Shown piece by piece: positions 46,281 through 56,026 of a DNA stretch of 64,000 nt; the first letter of the stretch is position 1; the number at the start of each line of letters is the position of its first letter. The notes under the pieces are model-generated. The model did not search any database and was not told the DNA's origin. It saw only the letters and a program-made list of their open reading frames with translations. Origin of the DNA: Mesobacillus boroniphilus. GTDB lineage: Bacteria; Bacillota; Bacilli; Bacillales; Cytobacillaceae. The stretch lies in NCBI RefSeq assembly GCF_018424685.1, contig NZ_QTKX01000002.1, positions 186,001-250,000 on the forward strand. Reading direction: 5' to 3'. Both the position numbers and the translations under genes were made by a program.

Positions 46281-46419
46281 AGAAGAACTTCTCATCCAAT
46301 CAACACTTTTGGGTAAAAGCAAAAGAATTCCTCATCCAATCCTACACTTTTTAAGCGAAATCAGAAGGATTCTTCATCCAATCCTACATTTCTTAAGTCA
46401 AAACAGAAGAATTCAGCTT
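46281..46419. repeat. Approximately 41-bp array, CTCATCCAATC type, 3 units
   Basis: CTCATCCAATC or TTCATCCAATC starts at 46291, 46331 and 46373 (spacing 40 and 42), each preceded by a near-palindrome such as AGAAGAACTTCT and followed by CTACACTTTTTAAG or a variant. It directly follows the 21-bp array, and its period is twice as long. Confidence 0.75.
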
Positions 46420-46861
46420 TCGATCACTACTCTTTACAAGATTTTCGCATACTTTCCCCACTTTTCAGAAAAAGTTCCCACTCGATCCCAACTACCCAGG
46501 CAAAAACACGAAGATGAAGGCTAAAAAACAATACAAAATCACTCTTTCAAAACAGATTGCAAGAAATGTTGACAAACGTCACTGACAACTTAATCCAAAT
46601 TGTATTTAATATAGAATGTAACCGATTGTCCGCTGCGTTTTACCGTTAAAAGCGCATGTTCCGGAGGCTGCACCCTCACGATAGGCAGGCGCTCGAAAAA
46701 GAATGAGAAAGCCTGAGCAAAAGAGTAAGAATATATTGACTTCAAAGCAACTAAGTATGAAAGGGGACCTCCTTTCCGCCAGTCCAAACAAACCTAAATC
46801 AGATACTATTTTTCTATTGAAAAAGGCATGGAAGAAGGTTGCCAGATTGTTCAAAGGCTTG
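46420..46861. other. nuo upstream region
   Basis: About 440 bp with no supported gene. Short frames on both strands lack family signatures. Part of it (46440-46510) may be decayed repeat. GACAAACGTCACTGACAAC near 46570 could hold an upstream promoter, but nothing convincing was found. Confidence 0.4.
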
Positions 46862-46890
46862 TCGACACACTATTGTAACAATGGTATAAT
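46862..46890 (+). promoter_or_regulatory. nuo operon promoter
   Basis: TCGACA, 17-bp spacer, TATAAT with a TGG extension (TGGTATAAT), 58 bp before nuoA. Confidence 0.7.
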
Positions 46891-46947
46891 TGTTATCGGT
46901 TACAAGTTTAAAAAGTATGAAAATTTTACAACATTGGAGGGATGGGC

Positions 46948-47325
46948 ATGGAACAGTTGAATCTATATCAAAATAACTATTTGATAGTCTTTGTGTTCCT
47001 ATGTCTCGGGGTACTGCTTCCAATCGTAGCCTTGTTTGCGGCTAAGCTTCTGCGGCCGAAATACAAGCAGGACGAGCGGAAATATACCACCTACGAGAGC
47101 GGAATGGAACCGTTCAGCGATGCGCGGGTCCAGTTTAATGTCCGTTATTATGTGTTTGCCCTTATGTTCGTTATTTTTGATGTAGAAACAGCGTTTTTGT
47201 ATCCATGGGCTGTCGCCTATGAAAAACTGGGAATCTTCGCATTGATCGAAATGCTGATTTTCGTCGTGATGCTTCTCATCGGACTCATCTACGCATGGAA
47301 AAAGAAGGTGCTAAAATGGATTTAA
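46948..47325 (+). CDS. nuoA: NADH-quinone oxidoreductase subunit A
   Basis: Three-helix membrane subunit (125 aa) at the quinone-site junction of complex I. Conserved cytoplasmic loop [20 protein letters not shown] and the acidic helix [23 protein letters not shown] lies 6 bp before the ATG at 46948; the ATG at 46942 abuts that site. First of eleven nuo genes; overlaps nuoB by 10 bases. Confidence 0.95.
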   Translation: MEQLNLYQNNYLIVFVFLCLGVLLPIVALFAAKLLRPKYKQDERKYTTYESGMEPFSDARVQFNVRYYVFALMFVIFDVETAFLYPWAVAYEKLGIFALIEMLIFVVMLLIGLIYAWKKKVLKWI

Positions 47326-47828
47326 AATTGGATGATTTCTCACCTGAAGAAGTGGCAGAACTCCAAAGAAACGTATTCGTGACAACTCTTGAACAGGTTA
47401 AAGGCTGGGCCCGAAGCAACTCGATGTGGCCAATGACATTCGGTCTTGCGTGCTGCGCGATTGAAATGATGGCATCCAGCTCGGCTCACTATGACCTGGA
47501 TCGTTTCGGGACATTCTACCGGAACTCACCTCGTCAGTCTGATGTCATGATTGTTTCAGGTACCGTAACGAAGAAAATGGCTCCGACTGTCCGCAGGCTG
47601 TACGATCAGCTGGCAGAACCAAAATGGGTAATCGCGATGGGTTCATGCGCGACAGCAGGCGGTCCATATGTAAAATCATACTCAGTTGTAAAAGGTGTCG
47701 ATCAAATTGTGCCGGTCGATGTTTACATACCGGGTTGCCCGCCGAATCCAGCAGCATTGATTTACGGGATTAATAAATTGAAAGAGAAAATCCGTTATGA
47801 GGCGAAAACCGGGAAGAAGGTGATCTAA
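47316..47828 (+). CDS. nuoB: NADH-quinone oxidoreductase subunit B
   Basis: Carries the terminal iron-sulfur cluster N2 next to the quinone (170 aa). Ligands are the vicinal Cys pair in [10 protein letters not shown], Cys in [11 protein letters not shown] and Cys in [13 protein letters not shown] at 47316 has AGAAGGTG upstream; the in-frame ATG at 47295 lies deeper in nuoA and is less likely. Confidence 0.95.
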   Translation: MDLKLDDFSPEEVAELQRNVFVTTLEQVKGWARSNSMWPMTFGLACCAIEMMASSSAHYDLDRFGTFYRNSPRQSDVMIVSGTVTKKMAPTVRRLYDQLAEPKWVIAMGSCATAGGPYVKSYSVVKGVDQIVPVDVYIPGCPPNPAALIYGINKLKEKIRYEAKTGKKVI

Positions 47829-47831
47829 CCG

Positions 47832-49085
47832 ATGAGCGGGGAAAAGGATTTAGAGCAGATAAAGAGAGAAGCAGCCGAAAAGGCAAAGGAGCTTGCGAAG
47901 CAGCGCCAGGCCGCTAAACAAGCTGGGGAAGGAAACGACCCGAAAGAGGTTGCCGACCAAGTCGCAGAACCTGAAGTGAAGCAAACTGAGGCTAAAGCAG
48001 CATCACCTGCGGGTGACGACGCTGAGCTGGCGAAAAAGAAAGCCGCAGCAGCAGCGAAGGCAAAAGCAGCTGCACTGGCGAAAATGAAAGCGAACGCTCA
48101 GTCAGATGAAGCATCGGAAGCCAAAGAAGAAGAATCGGCTCCGGTAGAAGGCCAAGACGCTGAACTCGCTAAGAAAAAAGCAGCAGCCGCGGCAAAAGCG
48201 AAAGCAGCCGCTCTTGCAAAAATGAAAGCAACAGGCCAGGTGGAGGAAAACGTTGAAGCAGAATCTCCAGCAGGCGACGACGATGACCTGGCGAAAAAGA
48301 AAGCCGCAGCCGTAGCGAAAGCAAAGGCAGCAGCGGCAGCGAAAAGGAAAGCTCAGGAGGCAGGCGGAGGAGCAGACGCTTCAACGGACGATGATGATCT
48401 TGCGAAAAAGAAAGCCGCAGCTGTAGCCAAAGCTAAGGCGGCAGCAGCAGCGAAAGCAAAAGCCGCAGCCGGCGGAGGGTCCGCTGACGATGAAAAGGCG
48501 AAAGCGATTGCCGCAGCAAAGGCAAAAGCAGCCGCAGCAGCGAAGGCTAAATCAGCAGCTGGCGCGAAAGCAGGAGCAGAAGAAACTGTTGAAGAGAAGA
48601 AACCATCTCCAAACCAGCCTTACTTAGATAAATATGTAAAAGCAATTACCGACAATCTTGGTGATAACATTTTGGAAGATTCCTATATTAACCCTCTTTC
48701 AAAGGATGTCCCAACACTAGTCGCGAAGAAGGAATCATATTATCGACTGGCTGAATTCCTGAAGTACAATGAACTATTAGGCTTCGATTACCTTTCAGAG
48801 CTTCACGGCACTGATTTCCAGACACATATGGAAGTGTATGTTCACTTGTACTCATACAAAAACAGGCAGTCAGTTGCGTTAAAGGTCAAGCTTGACCGCG
48901 ATAACCCTGTTACCGAGTCCGTACAGCCACTTTGGGCAGGAGCTGATTGGCCAGAGTGTGAAACGTATGACTTGCTTGGCATCAAATTCGAAGGCCATCC
49001 AAACCTCCATCGCATCATGCTAGGTGAAGACTGGGTCGGCCACCCATTAAGAAAAGACTATGAACCGTATGATGTGGAGGTGTAG
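47832..49085 (+). CDS. nuoC: NADH-quinone oxidoreductase subunit C with long Ala/Lys repeat extension
   Basis: The C-terminal third (about residues 255-417) is a normal 30-kDa complex I subunit: LLGFDYLSELHGTDF, VKLDRDNPVTESVQPLW, and WPECETYDLLGIKFEGHP. The first 250 residues are a low-complexity Ala/Lys region with four copies, plus a partial fifth, of a block like LAKKKAAAAAKAKAAA. Acidic linkers rich in Glu, Asp and Gly separate the blocks. The extension is in frame, with no better internal start before residue 255. Its function is unknown; similar but variable extensions occur in other Bacillus NuoC proteins. Confidence 0.92.
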   Translation: MSGEKDLEQIKREAAEKAKELAKQRQAAKQAGEGNDPKEVADQVAEPEVKQTEAKAASPAGDDAELAKKKAAAAAKAKAAALAKMKANAQSDEASEAKEEESAPVEGQDAELAKKKAAAAAKAKAAALAKMKATGQVEENVEAESPAGDDDDLAKKKAAAVAKAKAAAAAKRKAQEAGGGADASTDDDDLAKKKAAAVAKAKAAAAAKAKAAAGGGSADDEKAKAIAAAKAKAAAAAKAKSAAGAKAGAEETVEEKKPSPNQPYLDKYVKAITDNLGDNILEDSYINPLSKDVPTLVAKKESYYRLAEFLKYNELLGFDYLSELHGTDFQTHMEVYVHLYSYKNRQSVALKVKLDRDNPVTESVQPLWAGADWPECETYDLLGIKFEGHPNLHRIMLGEDWVGHPLRKDYEPYDVEV

Positions 49086-49088
49086 CCC

Positions 49089-50189
49089 GTGATACGCACA
49101 GAAGAAATGCTCTTGAACGTGGGCCCGCAGCACCCTAGTACACACGGTGTATTCCGCCTCGTTCTAAAAATTGACGGTGAGATTATCGTTGAAGCAAAGC
49201 CGGTCATCGGTTATTTGCACCGCGGGACTGAAAAGCTTGCCGAAGACCTGCAATATACACAAATCATTCCGTATACAGACCGGATGGACTACGTATCAGC
49301 GATGACGAATAACTATGTAATCGTCCATGCAGTCGAAACAATGATGGGCATACAGGTGCCAGAACGCGCCGAGTATTTAAGGATACTGGCGATGGAACTG
49401 AACAGGGTTGCCAGCCATTTGCTGTGGTGGGGAACCTTCATCCTCGACTTCGGTGCGACAAGCCCATTGCTTTATGCATTCCGTGACCGGGAGATGATCC
49501 TGAACCTGTTGAATGAACTGTCTGGTGCTCGTCTAACGTTCAACTACATGCGTGTAGGCGGCGTAAAGTGGGATGCTCCGGAAGGCTGGATTGAAAAGGT
49601 GGCGGATTTTGTCCCTTACCTGAGAGGCCAGTTGAAGGGCTACCACCAGCTAGTATCTGGAAACGAAATCTTCCTTAACCGTACAAAGAATATTGGTACA
49701 TATACAAAGGAGGATGCAATCAATTACTCACTGAGCGGCCCGAACCTGCGCTCTACTGGCGTGAAATGGGATTTGCGCAAGGATGAGCCGTATTCAATCT
49801 ATGACCGCTTCGACTTTGACGTTGTTACTCGCGAAGAAGGAGATGCTCTTGCCCGTTACCATGTAAGGATGGGTGAAATCGAAGAGTCTCTTAAAATCAT
49901 CGAACAGGCTGTGCAGCAATTCCCGAAAGACGGAGAAATCATAGCCAAGGTTCCAAAAATCATCAAGGCTCCAAAAGGGGAAGCGTTTGTCCGGATCGAA
50001 GGCTCCCGAGGTGAGATCGGATGCTACATATCCAGCGATGGCAAAAAAGAGCCATACCGTCTCAAGTTCAGAAGACCGAGCTTCTACAATCTGCAAATCC
50101 TTCCTAAACTGCTCGAAGGAGAAAGTATCTCAAATCTGATTGCAATTTTAGGAGCGGTTGATATCGTTCTTGGGGAGGTAGACGGATAA
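49089..50189 (+). CDS. nuoD: NADH-quinone oxidoreductase subunit D
   Basis: 49-kDa subunit (366 aa) that forms the quinone pocket with NuoB. Conserved NVGPQHPSTHGVFRL with the quinone-site His residues, ELNRVASHLLWWG, and the C-terminal ILGAVDIVLGEVDG. GTG start at 49089 with GGAGGTG 6 bp upstream; it overlaps nuoH by one base (TAATG). Confidence 0.96.
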   Translation: MIRTEEMLLNVGPQHPSTHGVFRLVLKIDGEIIVEAKPVIGYLHRGTEKLAEDLQYTQIIPYTDRMDYVSAMTNNYVIVHAVETMMGIQVPERAEYLRILAMELNRVASHLLWWGTFILDFGATSPLLYAFRDREMILNLLNELSGARLTFNYMRVGGVKWDAPEGWIEKVADFVPYLRGQLKGYHQLVSGNEIFLNRTKNIGTYTKEDAINYSLSGPNLRSTGVKWDLRKDEPYSIYDRFDFDVVTREEGDALARYHVRMGEIEESLKIIEQAVQQFPKDGEIIAKVPKIIKAPKGEAFVRIEGSRGEIGCYISSDGKKEPYRLKFRRPSFYNLQILPKLLEGESISNLIAILGAVDIVLGEVDG

Positions 50190-51196
50190 TGGTTCAGGAG
50201 CTACTCGAATCAAGCGCAGGCATTATGAACTTCAGTATCTTCTTCGCCCTTGCTGTCGTCCTGCTGTTCGTAATCCTTGGATTCGTAACAATGGCGATTC
50301 TGGCAGAGCGGAAAGTGCTCGGTTTCATGCAGGGCCGTTACGGTCCATCCCATGTCGGCGGAAAATGGGGACTTTTGCAATCCGTAGCCGACGTCGTAAA
50401 GCTTCTTGTAAAAGAAGACTTAATACCAAAAGCAGCGGATAAGCCGCTGTTCATTATCGCACCGGTCATCGCGTTCGCGCCGTCCTTCATGGTCATGGCG
50501 ACGATTCCATTGACAGACAAACTGCAGTTTGCTGACTTGAATGTCGGATTCCTGTATTACATCGCCATTTCAGGGCTGACAATCGTCGGCATGCTGATGG
50601 CAGGCTGGGCATCCAACAACAAATACTCATTGCTTGGCGGTATGCGTGCCGCGGCACAGATGATTTCCTATGAAATCCCGCTTGTCATGAGCGTGCTTGG
50701 AATCGTCCTGCTGACAGGCAGCCTTAATCTAAATGAGATTGTTGCAGCACAAGGTGACAATGGCTGGTTCATCCTATGGCAGCCAATCGCGTTCATCGTG
50801 TTCTTCATCGCTGCTACTGCCGAACTGAACAGGGTTCCATTTGACCTTGCAGAAGCGGAAAACGAGCTTGTTGCCGGTTTCCACACAGAGTACTCTGGCT
50901 TCCGCTGGGCAATGTTCATGCTTGCTGAGTATGTGTATATGTTCGCAATGTCTGCGTTGATCACTGTATTATTCCTTGGAGGCTGGCTGCCGCTGCCGTT
51001 CCTCGGCTTCATTCCAGGAGCTGTTTGGTTCGCGCTCAAGTTCAGCTTAGTGGTCTATATCCTCATTTGGTTCCGTGCTACGTTCCCGCGTATCCGCGCT
51101 GACCAATTGATGGAGTTCGCATGGAAAGTGCTTTTGCCGGTAGCGCTGGCAAACATCTTCCTAACTGCTTTGATTAAAGAATTTCTTCTAAAATAG
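50189..51196 (+). CDS. nuoH: NADH-quinone oxidoreductase subunit H
   Basis: Eight-helix membrane subunit (335 aa) linking the quinone site to the proton pumps. Conserved ERKVLGFMQGRYGPSHVG, the AEAENELVAGFHTEYSGFRWAMFMLAEY acidic region, and RATFPRIRADQLMEFAWK. Starts at the last base of nuoD's stop. Confidence 0.96.
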   Translation: MVQELLESSAGIMNFSIFFALAVVLLFVILGFVTMAILAERKVLGFMQGRYGPSHVGGKWGLLQSVADVVKLLVKEDLIPKAADKPLFIIAPVIAFAPSFMVMATIPLTDKLQFADLNVGFLYYIAISGLTIVGMLMAGWASNNKYSLLGGMRAAAQMISYEIPLVMSVLGIVLLTGSLNLNEIVAAQGDNGWFILWQPIAFIVFFIAATAELNRVPFDLAEAENELVAGFHTEYSGFRWAMFMLAEYVYMFAMSALITVLFLGGWLPLPFLGFIPGAVWFALKFSLVVYILIWFRATFPRIRADQLMEFAWKVLLPVALANIFLTALIKEFLLK

Positions 51197-51239
51197 GAAC
51201 GGAAGCAGCATTGCTTCCTGCATTAAAGGGGTGAATTAC

Positions 51240-51659
51240 GTGCTAGGATGGACTAAAGGATTAGCTTATACCCTTAAACAATTGACTCGCGAAAAGCTGA
51301 CTTACGATTATCCAAACGAACCGATTCCGCTTCCTGACAGGTTCCGCGGGATCCAAAAGTTTTATCCTGAAAAATGCATCGTCTGCAACCAGTGTGCCAA
51401 TATTTGCCCGACAGATTGCATTAACTTGACTGGTAAAAAGCATCCTGATCCAACGAAAAAAGGCAAAATCATTGATACGTATGATATCAACTTCGAACTA
51501 TGCATCCTCTGTGACCTGTGCACAGAAGTTTGCCCGACTGAAGCGATCATCATGACGAACAACTTTGAGCTTGCTGAATACAGCCGGGATGATTTATTTA
51601 AGAACCTGGAATGGCTTGACGAAAATGATGAGAATATACGGAAGGTGAATAAAGCATGA
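51240..51659 (+). CDS. nuoI: NADH-quinone oxidoreductase subunit I
   Basis: Ferredoxin-like subunit (139 aa) with two 4Fe-4S clusters: CIVCNQCANICPTDC and CILCDLCTEVCPTEA. A GTG at 51240 has AAGGGGTG 7 bp upstream; an in-frame GTG at 51231 overlaps that site. Ends in ATGA overlap with nuoJ. Confidence 0.95.
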   Translation: MLGWTKGLAYTLKQLTREKLTYDYPNEPIPLPDRFRGIQKFYPEKCIVCNQCANICPTDCINLTGKKHPDPTKKGKIIDTYDINFELCILCDLCTEVCPTEAIIMTNNFELAEYSRDDLFKNLEWLDENDENIRKVNKA

Positions 51660-52180
51660 CGTTAACAGGCGAATTTTTTGCGTTTATGTCACTTGCTTTA
51701 GTGGCGGTAATCGGCGGCGTGCTTTTATTGAACCTCACCAAGGTCATCCACATGGTCGTAGCGCTCGTCTTTACATTCGTCAGTATTGCAGGTATTTATG
51801 TGTTGCTGTCCGCTGAATTCTTGGCGGTCATCCAAGTAATGATCTATTCCGGCGCCATCACGATTATGATGCTGTTCGGAATCATGCTTACCCGCCACCA
51901 TGGAGACGAAGAGGAGCCAAAAGGCGGGATGCTGCGCAAGCTTGCACTGCTGCTTGGCGTACTTGGTTTTGGCGCAGCTGTATACTACGGAATTTACGAT
52001 TTGAATTTCGAAGCAGTACCAAATACACTGCATGAAAATAATACAGAACAAATCGGGATATCGTTGTTCTCGCAATACATCATCCCGTTTGAACTGACAT
52101 CCGTGATCCTGCTTGCTGCACTAGTCGGCGCAATCGTACTGGCGCGCAAGGATGACGAAAAGGAGGGTGATCAGGAATGA
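51656..52180 (+). CDS. nuoJ: NADH-quinone oxidoreductase subunit J
   Basis: Five-helix membrane subunit (174 aa), with the [20 protein letters not shown] helix that contains the pi-bulge region and the C-terminal [15 protein letters not shown] helix. Overlaps nuoI and nuoK by 4 bases at either end. Confidence 0.95.
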   Translation: MTLTGEFFAFMSLALVAVIGGVLLLNLTKVIHMVVALVFTFVSIAGIYVLLSAEFLAVIQVMIYSGAITIMMLFGIMLTRHHGDEEEPKGGMLRKLALLLGVLGFGAAVYYGIYDLNFEAVPNTLHENNTEQIGISLFSQYIIPFELTSVILLAALVGAIVLARKDDEKEGDQE

Positions 52181-52491
52181 GTTCTGTTCCGGTTTCAGCC
52201 TATCTGGCTCTTGCACTTATTCTTTTTTGCATCGGTCTTTACGGTGCGCTGACAAAAAAGAACACGGTTATTGTGTTGATTTCTATTGAACTGATGCTAA
52301 ATGCGGTCAATATCAATCTGGTAACCTTCAGTAAATACGGAGTGAATCCTTCGATCACTGGCCAGGTTTTCGCGCTGTTCTCCATTGCGGTGGCAGCAGC
52401 TGAAGTAGCGGTAGGACTGGCGATTTTGATTTCGCTTTACCGCAACCGCAGAACGGTCAATATTGATGAGATGAATCAATTGAAAAATTAG
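52177..52491 (+). CDS. nuoK: NADH-quinone oxidoreductase subunit K
   Basis: Three-helix subunit (104 aa) with the conserved membrane Glu residues in [15 protein letters not shown] and in [17 protein letters not shown]. Coupled to nuoJ by a 4-base overlap. Confidence 0.96.
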   Translation: MSSVPVSAYLALALILFCIGLYGALTKKNTVIVLISIELMLNAVNINLVTFSKYGVNPSITGQVFALFSIAVAAAEVAVGLAILISLYRNRRTVNIDEMNQLKN

Positions 52492-52637
52492 GATTGATGG
52501 ATTTTTCATAGGCGGTAATTTGCCGCTAAAATCAGAAGATTTCTTGTAGCTGGACTGCCCCGTGAAAGACGGGCCTCAATCTGACGGGCGTATATATGAT
52601 AGATAGCGCACGTTCAAAAAAGGGGATTGTGATATTA

Positions 52638-54500
52638 ATGGAGAATGCTTGGCTCATTCCGCTGTTCCCGCTTGTATCCTTTCTATTCCTTCTGCTGTTC
52701 GGTAAAAAGCTTAAAGAAGCGAGCGCATTCGTTGGGATCCTTGCGACGCTTGCCTCTCTTGTATACTCCATCCTTGTGCTGATCGAGCGCTTTTCGGAGT
52801 CTACATTCAAAGCTGAAGCCGTATGGCTGACAATAGGGAATCTGGAACTAACTGCGGGCTTTGAAGTAAATCAATTAAACGCATTGATGCTGGTGATCGT
52901 GTCTCTTGTCAGCTTCCTTGTGCATACCTATTCAAAAGGCTATATGCATGGTGATGAGCGGTTCCCGGTTTTCTATGCTTATCTGGGACTATTTACTTTT
53001 GCAATGCTTGGTCTTGTAATCTCGCCGAATCTTTTACAGACATATATTTTCTGGGAATTAGTCGGTGTAGGTTCATTCCTGTTGATTGGATTCTATTTTT
53101 ACAAAGAAAGCGCCAAAGCGGCTGCAAAGAAAGCCTTCATCATGACCCGTATCGGGGATGTCGGGCTGCTGATCGGGATGATCTTATTATTCTGGCAAAC
53201 TGGCAGCTTCGAATATGATGAAATTTTCGCGGCTGTTGAAGAAGGCGCGATTTCCGGAACGATGATTACCCTGACTGCAATCCTGATCTTCATCGGCGCG
53301 GTTGGTAAATCAGGTCAGTTCCCGCTTCACACATGGCTTCCAGACGCGATGGAAGGTCCTACCCCAGTTTCTGCGTTAATCCACGCAGCGACAATGGTTG
53401 CGGCAGGTGTTTACTTGGTCGCATCGCTGTTCCCGCTATTCAATGCGAGTGAAACAGCCATGCTGACTGTAGCGATTATCGGTGCCTTCACAGCGATTTT
53501 TGCGGCAACAATTGGCCTTGTCCAGACTGACATCAAGCGTGTTCTTGCATTCTCGACTGTCAGCCAGCTTGGCTACATGATGCTTGCATTAGGATCTGCC
53601 GGTTATGTTGCCGGAGTGTTCCACTTGATGACCCACGCTTTCTTTAAAGCGTTGTTATTCCTTGCAGCAGGTAGCGTCATCCATGCTGTACATACTCAGG
53701 ATATTGAAAAAATGGGCGGGCTTTGGAAGAAGCTTACTTTCACTGGACCGTTGTTCCTGATCGGAACGCTGGCTATCAGCGGTGTCCCATTGTTCTCAGG
53801 CTTTTTCAGTAAAGATGAAATTTTGATTGCTGCATGGGCTCATGGCAATTACACTTTGTTCTGGCTTGCAGTGATCGCGGCGTTCTTCACAGCATTCTAC
53901 ATGTTCCGCCTGTTCTTCATGGTATTCACGGGTGAAGCACGCAGCGAAATGAAGAACGTCCATGAATCGCCATCCGTCATGACCATGCCGATGGTTGTAC
54001 TGGCTGTGCTGGCTGTTGTAGCTGGTTATGTCAATACACCATGGTTCGGCACATTCCTTGGTGACTGGCTCGTTGATGGCAACGAAGCGCTTGGCCATGG
54101 ACATATCGAAGGTCCTGGCTGGATCATGATTGTCGCTACAGTTGTATCCTTGCTCGGCATCCTGCTTGCATGGATGATGTACAGTAAAAAGTCGATTTCT
54201 CGCGACTGGCTTTCTAGCAGGGCACCAATTGCCTATGGCGTCGTGAAAAATAAGTATTATATCGATGAAATTTACAATCAGAGCATCGTGTTTGGAGCGA
54301 AAGCGGTCAGCCTGTTCCTGCGCTTCATTGAGGTCTTCCTCGTTGAAGGATTGGTGAAACTGACAACTGCTGCCGTCCAGACACTTGGTAAAACGGGTGC
54401 GAAAATCCAGAACGGCCAGGTACAGACATACGGTACAATCGCGTTTGTCGGCCTTGCAGTCTTGATTGTCATCTATGCGTTAACAGGGGGGTATTTATAA
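52638..54500 (+). CDS. nuoL: NADH-quinone oxidoreductase subunit L
   Basis: Antiporter-like pump subunit (620 aa) with the long lateral helix at its C terminus. Motifs YIFWELVGVGSFLLIGF, the Lys in GKSGQFPLHTWLPDAMEGPTPVSALIHAATMV, and THAFFKALLFLAAGS. The ATG at 52638 has AGGGG about 11 bp upstream; an in-frame start at 52596 is less likely. The 146-bp gap after nuoK has a small hairpin (GCCCCGTGAAAGACGGGC near 52556). Overlaps nuoM by one base. Confidence 0.95.
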   Translation: MENAWLIPLFPLVSFLFLLLFGKKLKEASAFVGILATLASLVYSILVLIERFSESTFKAEAVWLTIGNLELTAGFEVNQLNALMLVIVSLVSFLVHTYSKGYMHGDERFPVFYAYLGLFTFAMLGLVISPNLLQTYIFWELVGVGSFLLIGFYFYKESAKAAAKKAFIMTRIGDVGLLIGMILLFWQTGSFEYDEIFAAVEEGAISGTMITLTAILIFIGAVGKSGQFPLHTWLPDAMEGPTPVSALIHAATMVAAGVYLVASLFPLFNASETAMLTVAIIGAFTAIFAATIGLVQTDIKRVLAFSTVSQLGYMMLALGSAGYVAGVFHLMTHAFFKALLFLAAGSVIHAVHTQDIEKMGGLWKKLTFTGPLFLIGTLAISGVPLFSGFFSKDEILIAAWAHGNYTLFWLAVIAAFFTAFYMFRLFFMVFTGEARSEMKNVHESPSVMTMPMVVLAVLAVVAGYVNTPWFGTFLGDWLVDGNEALGHGHIEGPGWIMIVATVVSLLGILLAWMMYSKKSISRDWLSSRAPIAYGVVKNKYYIDEIYNQSIVFGAKAVSLFLRFIEVFLVEGLVKLTTAAVQTLGKTGAKIQNGQVQTYGTIAFVGLAVLIVIYALTGGYL

Positions 54501-56020
54501 TGGATTTCAACTATTTTCTTACCTTGCTGGTATTCTCCCCTTTACTAGGAATCCTGCTGCTGGCATTCATGCCAAAGGCGAATGAATCAGGCATCAAAAT
54601 GCTAGGTGTGCTGGCAACACTGCCGTCATTGATCCTTGCGCTGATCGCTTACTTTTCGTATCGCGGCGGCCATGACCTGGCCAATTTTTCTGAAAAATTC
54701 CGCTGGATTCAATTCGGCGGCCAGGGTGCCGAGCAGCAGGGCATGTTCACAGTGAACTACGAACTCGGCATCGATGGATTCGGTTTAATCATGGTGGTTC
54801 TCACAGCAGTGATCGCGACGCTTGCGGCGATCGCATCTTTCCATATTAAAAAAGAATGGAAAGGCTACTACATGCTGTTCTTGCTTCTTGAGATCGGTAT
54901 GCTGGGAGTATTTACATCAGAAAACTTGATCCTGTTCTTCCTTTTCTTCGAGATTACATTGATCCCAATGTTCTTCCTGATTGGAAAATGGGGCTATTAC
55001 GATAAAGAAAAGGCAGCATACAGCTTCTTGATTTATAACGGCCTTGGATCAGCAATCTTGCTGATCGTCATCATGGTTTTATTTTCAAGAACTGGCACTT
55101 CAAATATCGAAATGCTGTCAGTCATGATGAACACAGAAAACGCGCCATTGTTCGCACCAGTTTCTGAGTCATTGAAAATGGGATTATTGATCGCATTGCT
55201 TGTCGCTTTCGGTGTTAAGCTGCCGATCTTCCCGCTGCACAGCTGGATGCTTCGCGTTCACGTTGAAGCGCCGCCATCCATCGTCATGATCCACTCAGGG
55301 ATCTTGCTTAAGATCGGTGCATTCGGTTTAATTCGCTTCGGGATGGGGATTTTCCCTGAACAATTCGCAGAATTAGCAGTATTGCTTGCGGTATTGGGTG
55401 TCATTAACCTGCTATACGGAGCGTTCCTTGCTTTTATCCAGACAGATTTCAAAATGGTCCTTGCTTACTCTTCTATTTCCCATATGGGAATCGTTTTAAT
55501 CGGACTTGGCGCATTAAATGAAGCAGGAATTCAAGGTGCTATTTTTCAAGTCGTGTCACACGGTTTGATTTCAGCATTACTATTCTTCCTTGTCGGTGTG
55601 TTGTATGAACGCACTCACACGACAACGCTTGCCAACCTGGGCGGCATGGCAAAAGGAATGCCGCTTGCATCAGGCTTCTTGCTTGCAGGTGCGATGGCAT
55701 CACTTGGATTGCCAGGCATGTCAGGATTCGTCAGTGAATTCATGGCATTCCTTGGACTATTCGAAGAAATGCCAGTTCTTGCAGCGGTTGGTACAATCGG
55801 CATCATCATGACAGCCGTTTACCTGCTGCGTGCAGTCCTAGGCATCACGTATGGCAATGCAGAACGAGAATTTGACGGAGTGACAGACATCCGTTCATTT
55901 GAATGGGCTCCAGTGTTAGTGCTGATTGGCTTGATTGTTCTGATCGGTGTATATCCAGCTGTTCTTAGTGAACCGCTTCAGGCAACATTAGAGACTATCA
56001 TGATGGGAATAGGGGGGTGA
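54500..56020 (+). CDS. nuoM: NADH-quinone oxidoreductase subunit M
   Basis: Second antiporter-like pump (506 aa) with FFFEITLIPMFFLIGKWG, KLPIFPLHSWMLRVHVEAPPSIVMIHSG, and the central Lys and Glu of the proton path. Start overlaps the nuoL stop (TAATG). Confidence 0.96.
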   Translation: MDFNYFLTLLVFSPLLGILLLAFMPKANESGIKMLGVLATLPSLILALIAYFSYRGGHDLANFSEKFRWIQFGGQGAEQQGMFTVNYELGIDGFGLIMVVLTAVIATLAAIASFHIKKEWKGYYMLFLLLEIGMLGVFTSENLILFFLFFEITLIPMFFLIGKWGYYDKEKAAYSFLIYNGLGSAILLIVIMVLFSRTGTSNIEMLSVMMNTENAPLFAPVSESLKMGLLIALLVAFGVKLPIFPLHSWMLRVHVEAPPSIVMIHSGILLKIGAFGLIRFGMGIFPEQFAELAVLLAVLGVINLLYGAFLAFIQTDFKMVLAYSSISHMGIVLIGLGALNEAGIQGAIFQVVSHGLISALLFFLVGVLYERTHTTTLANLGGMAKGMPLASGFLLAGAMASLGLPGMSGFVSEFMAFLGLFEEMPVLAAVGTIGIIMTAVYLLRAVLGITYGNAEREFDGVTDIRSFEWAPVLVLIGLIVLIGVYPAVLSEPLQATLETIMMGIGG

Positions 56021-56026
56021 TGAAGG

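Noticed and set aside
46034..46854. Several 65-82 codon frames between atpC and nuoA on both strands
   Set aside because: They cross the repeat arrays or AT-rich gap, without ribosome sites or recognisable motifs.
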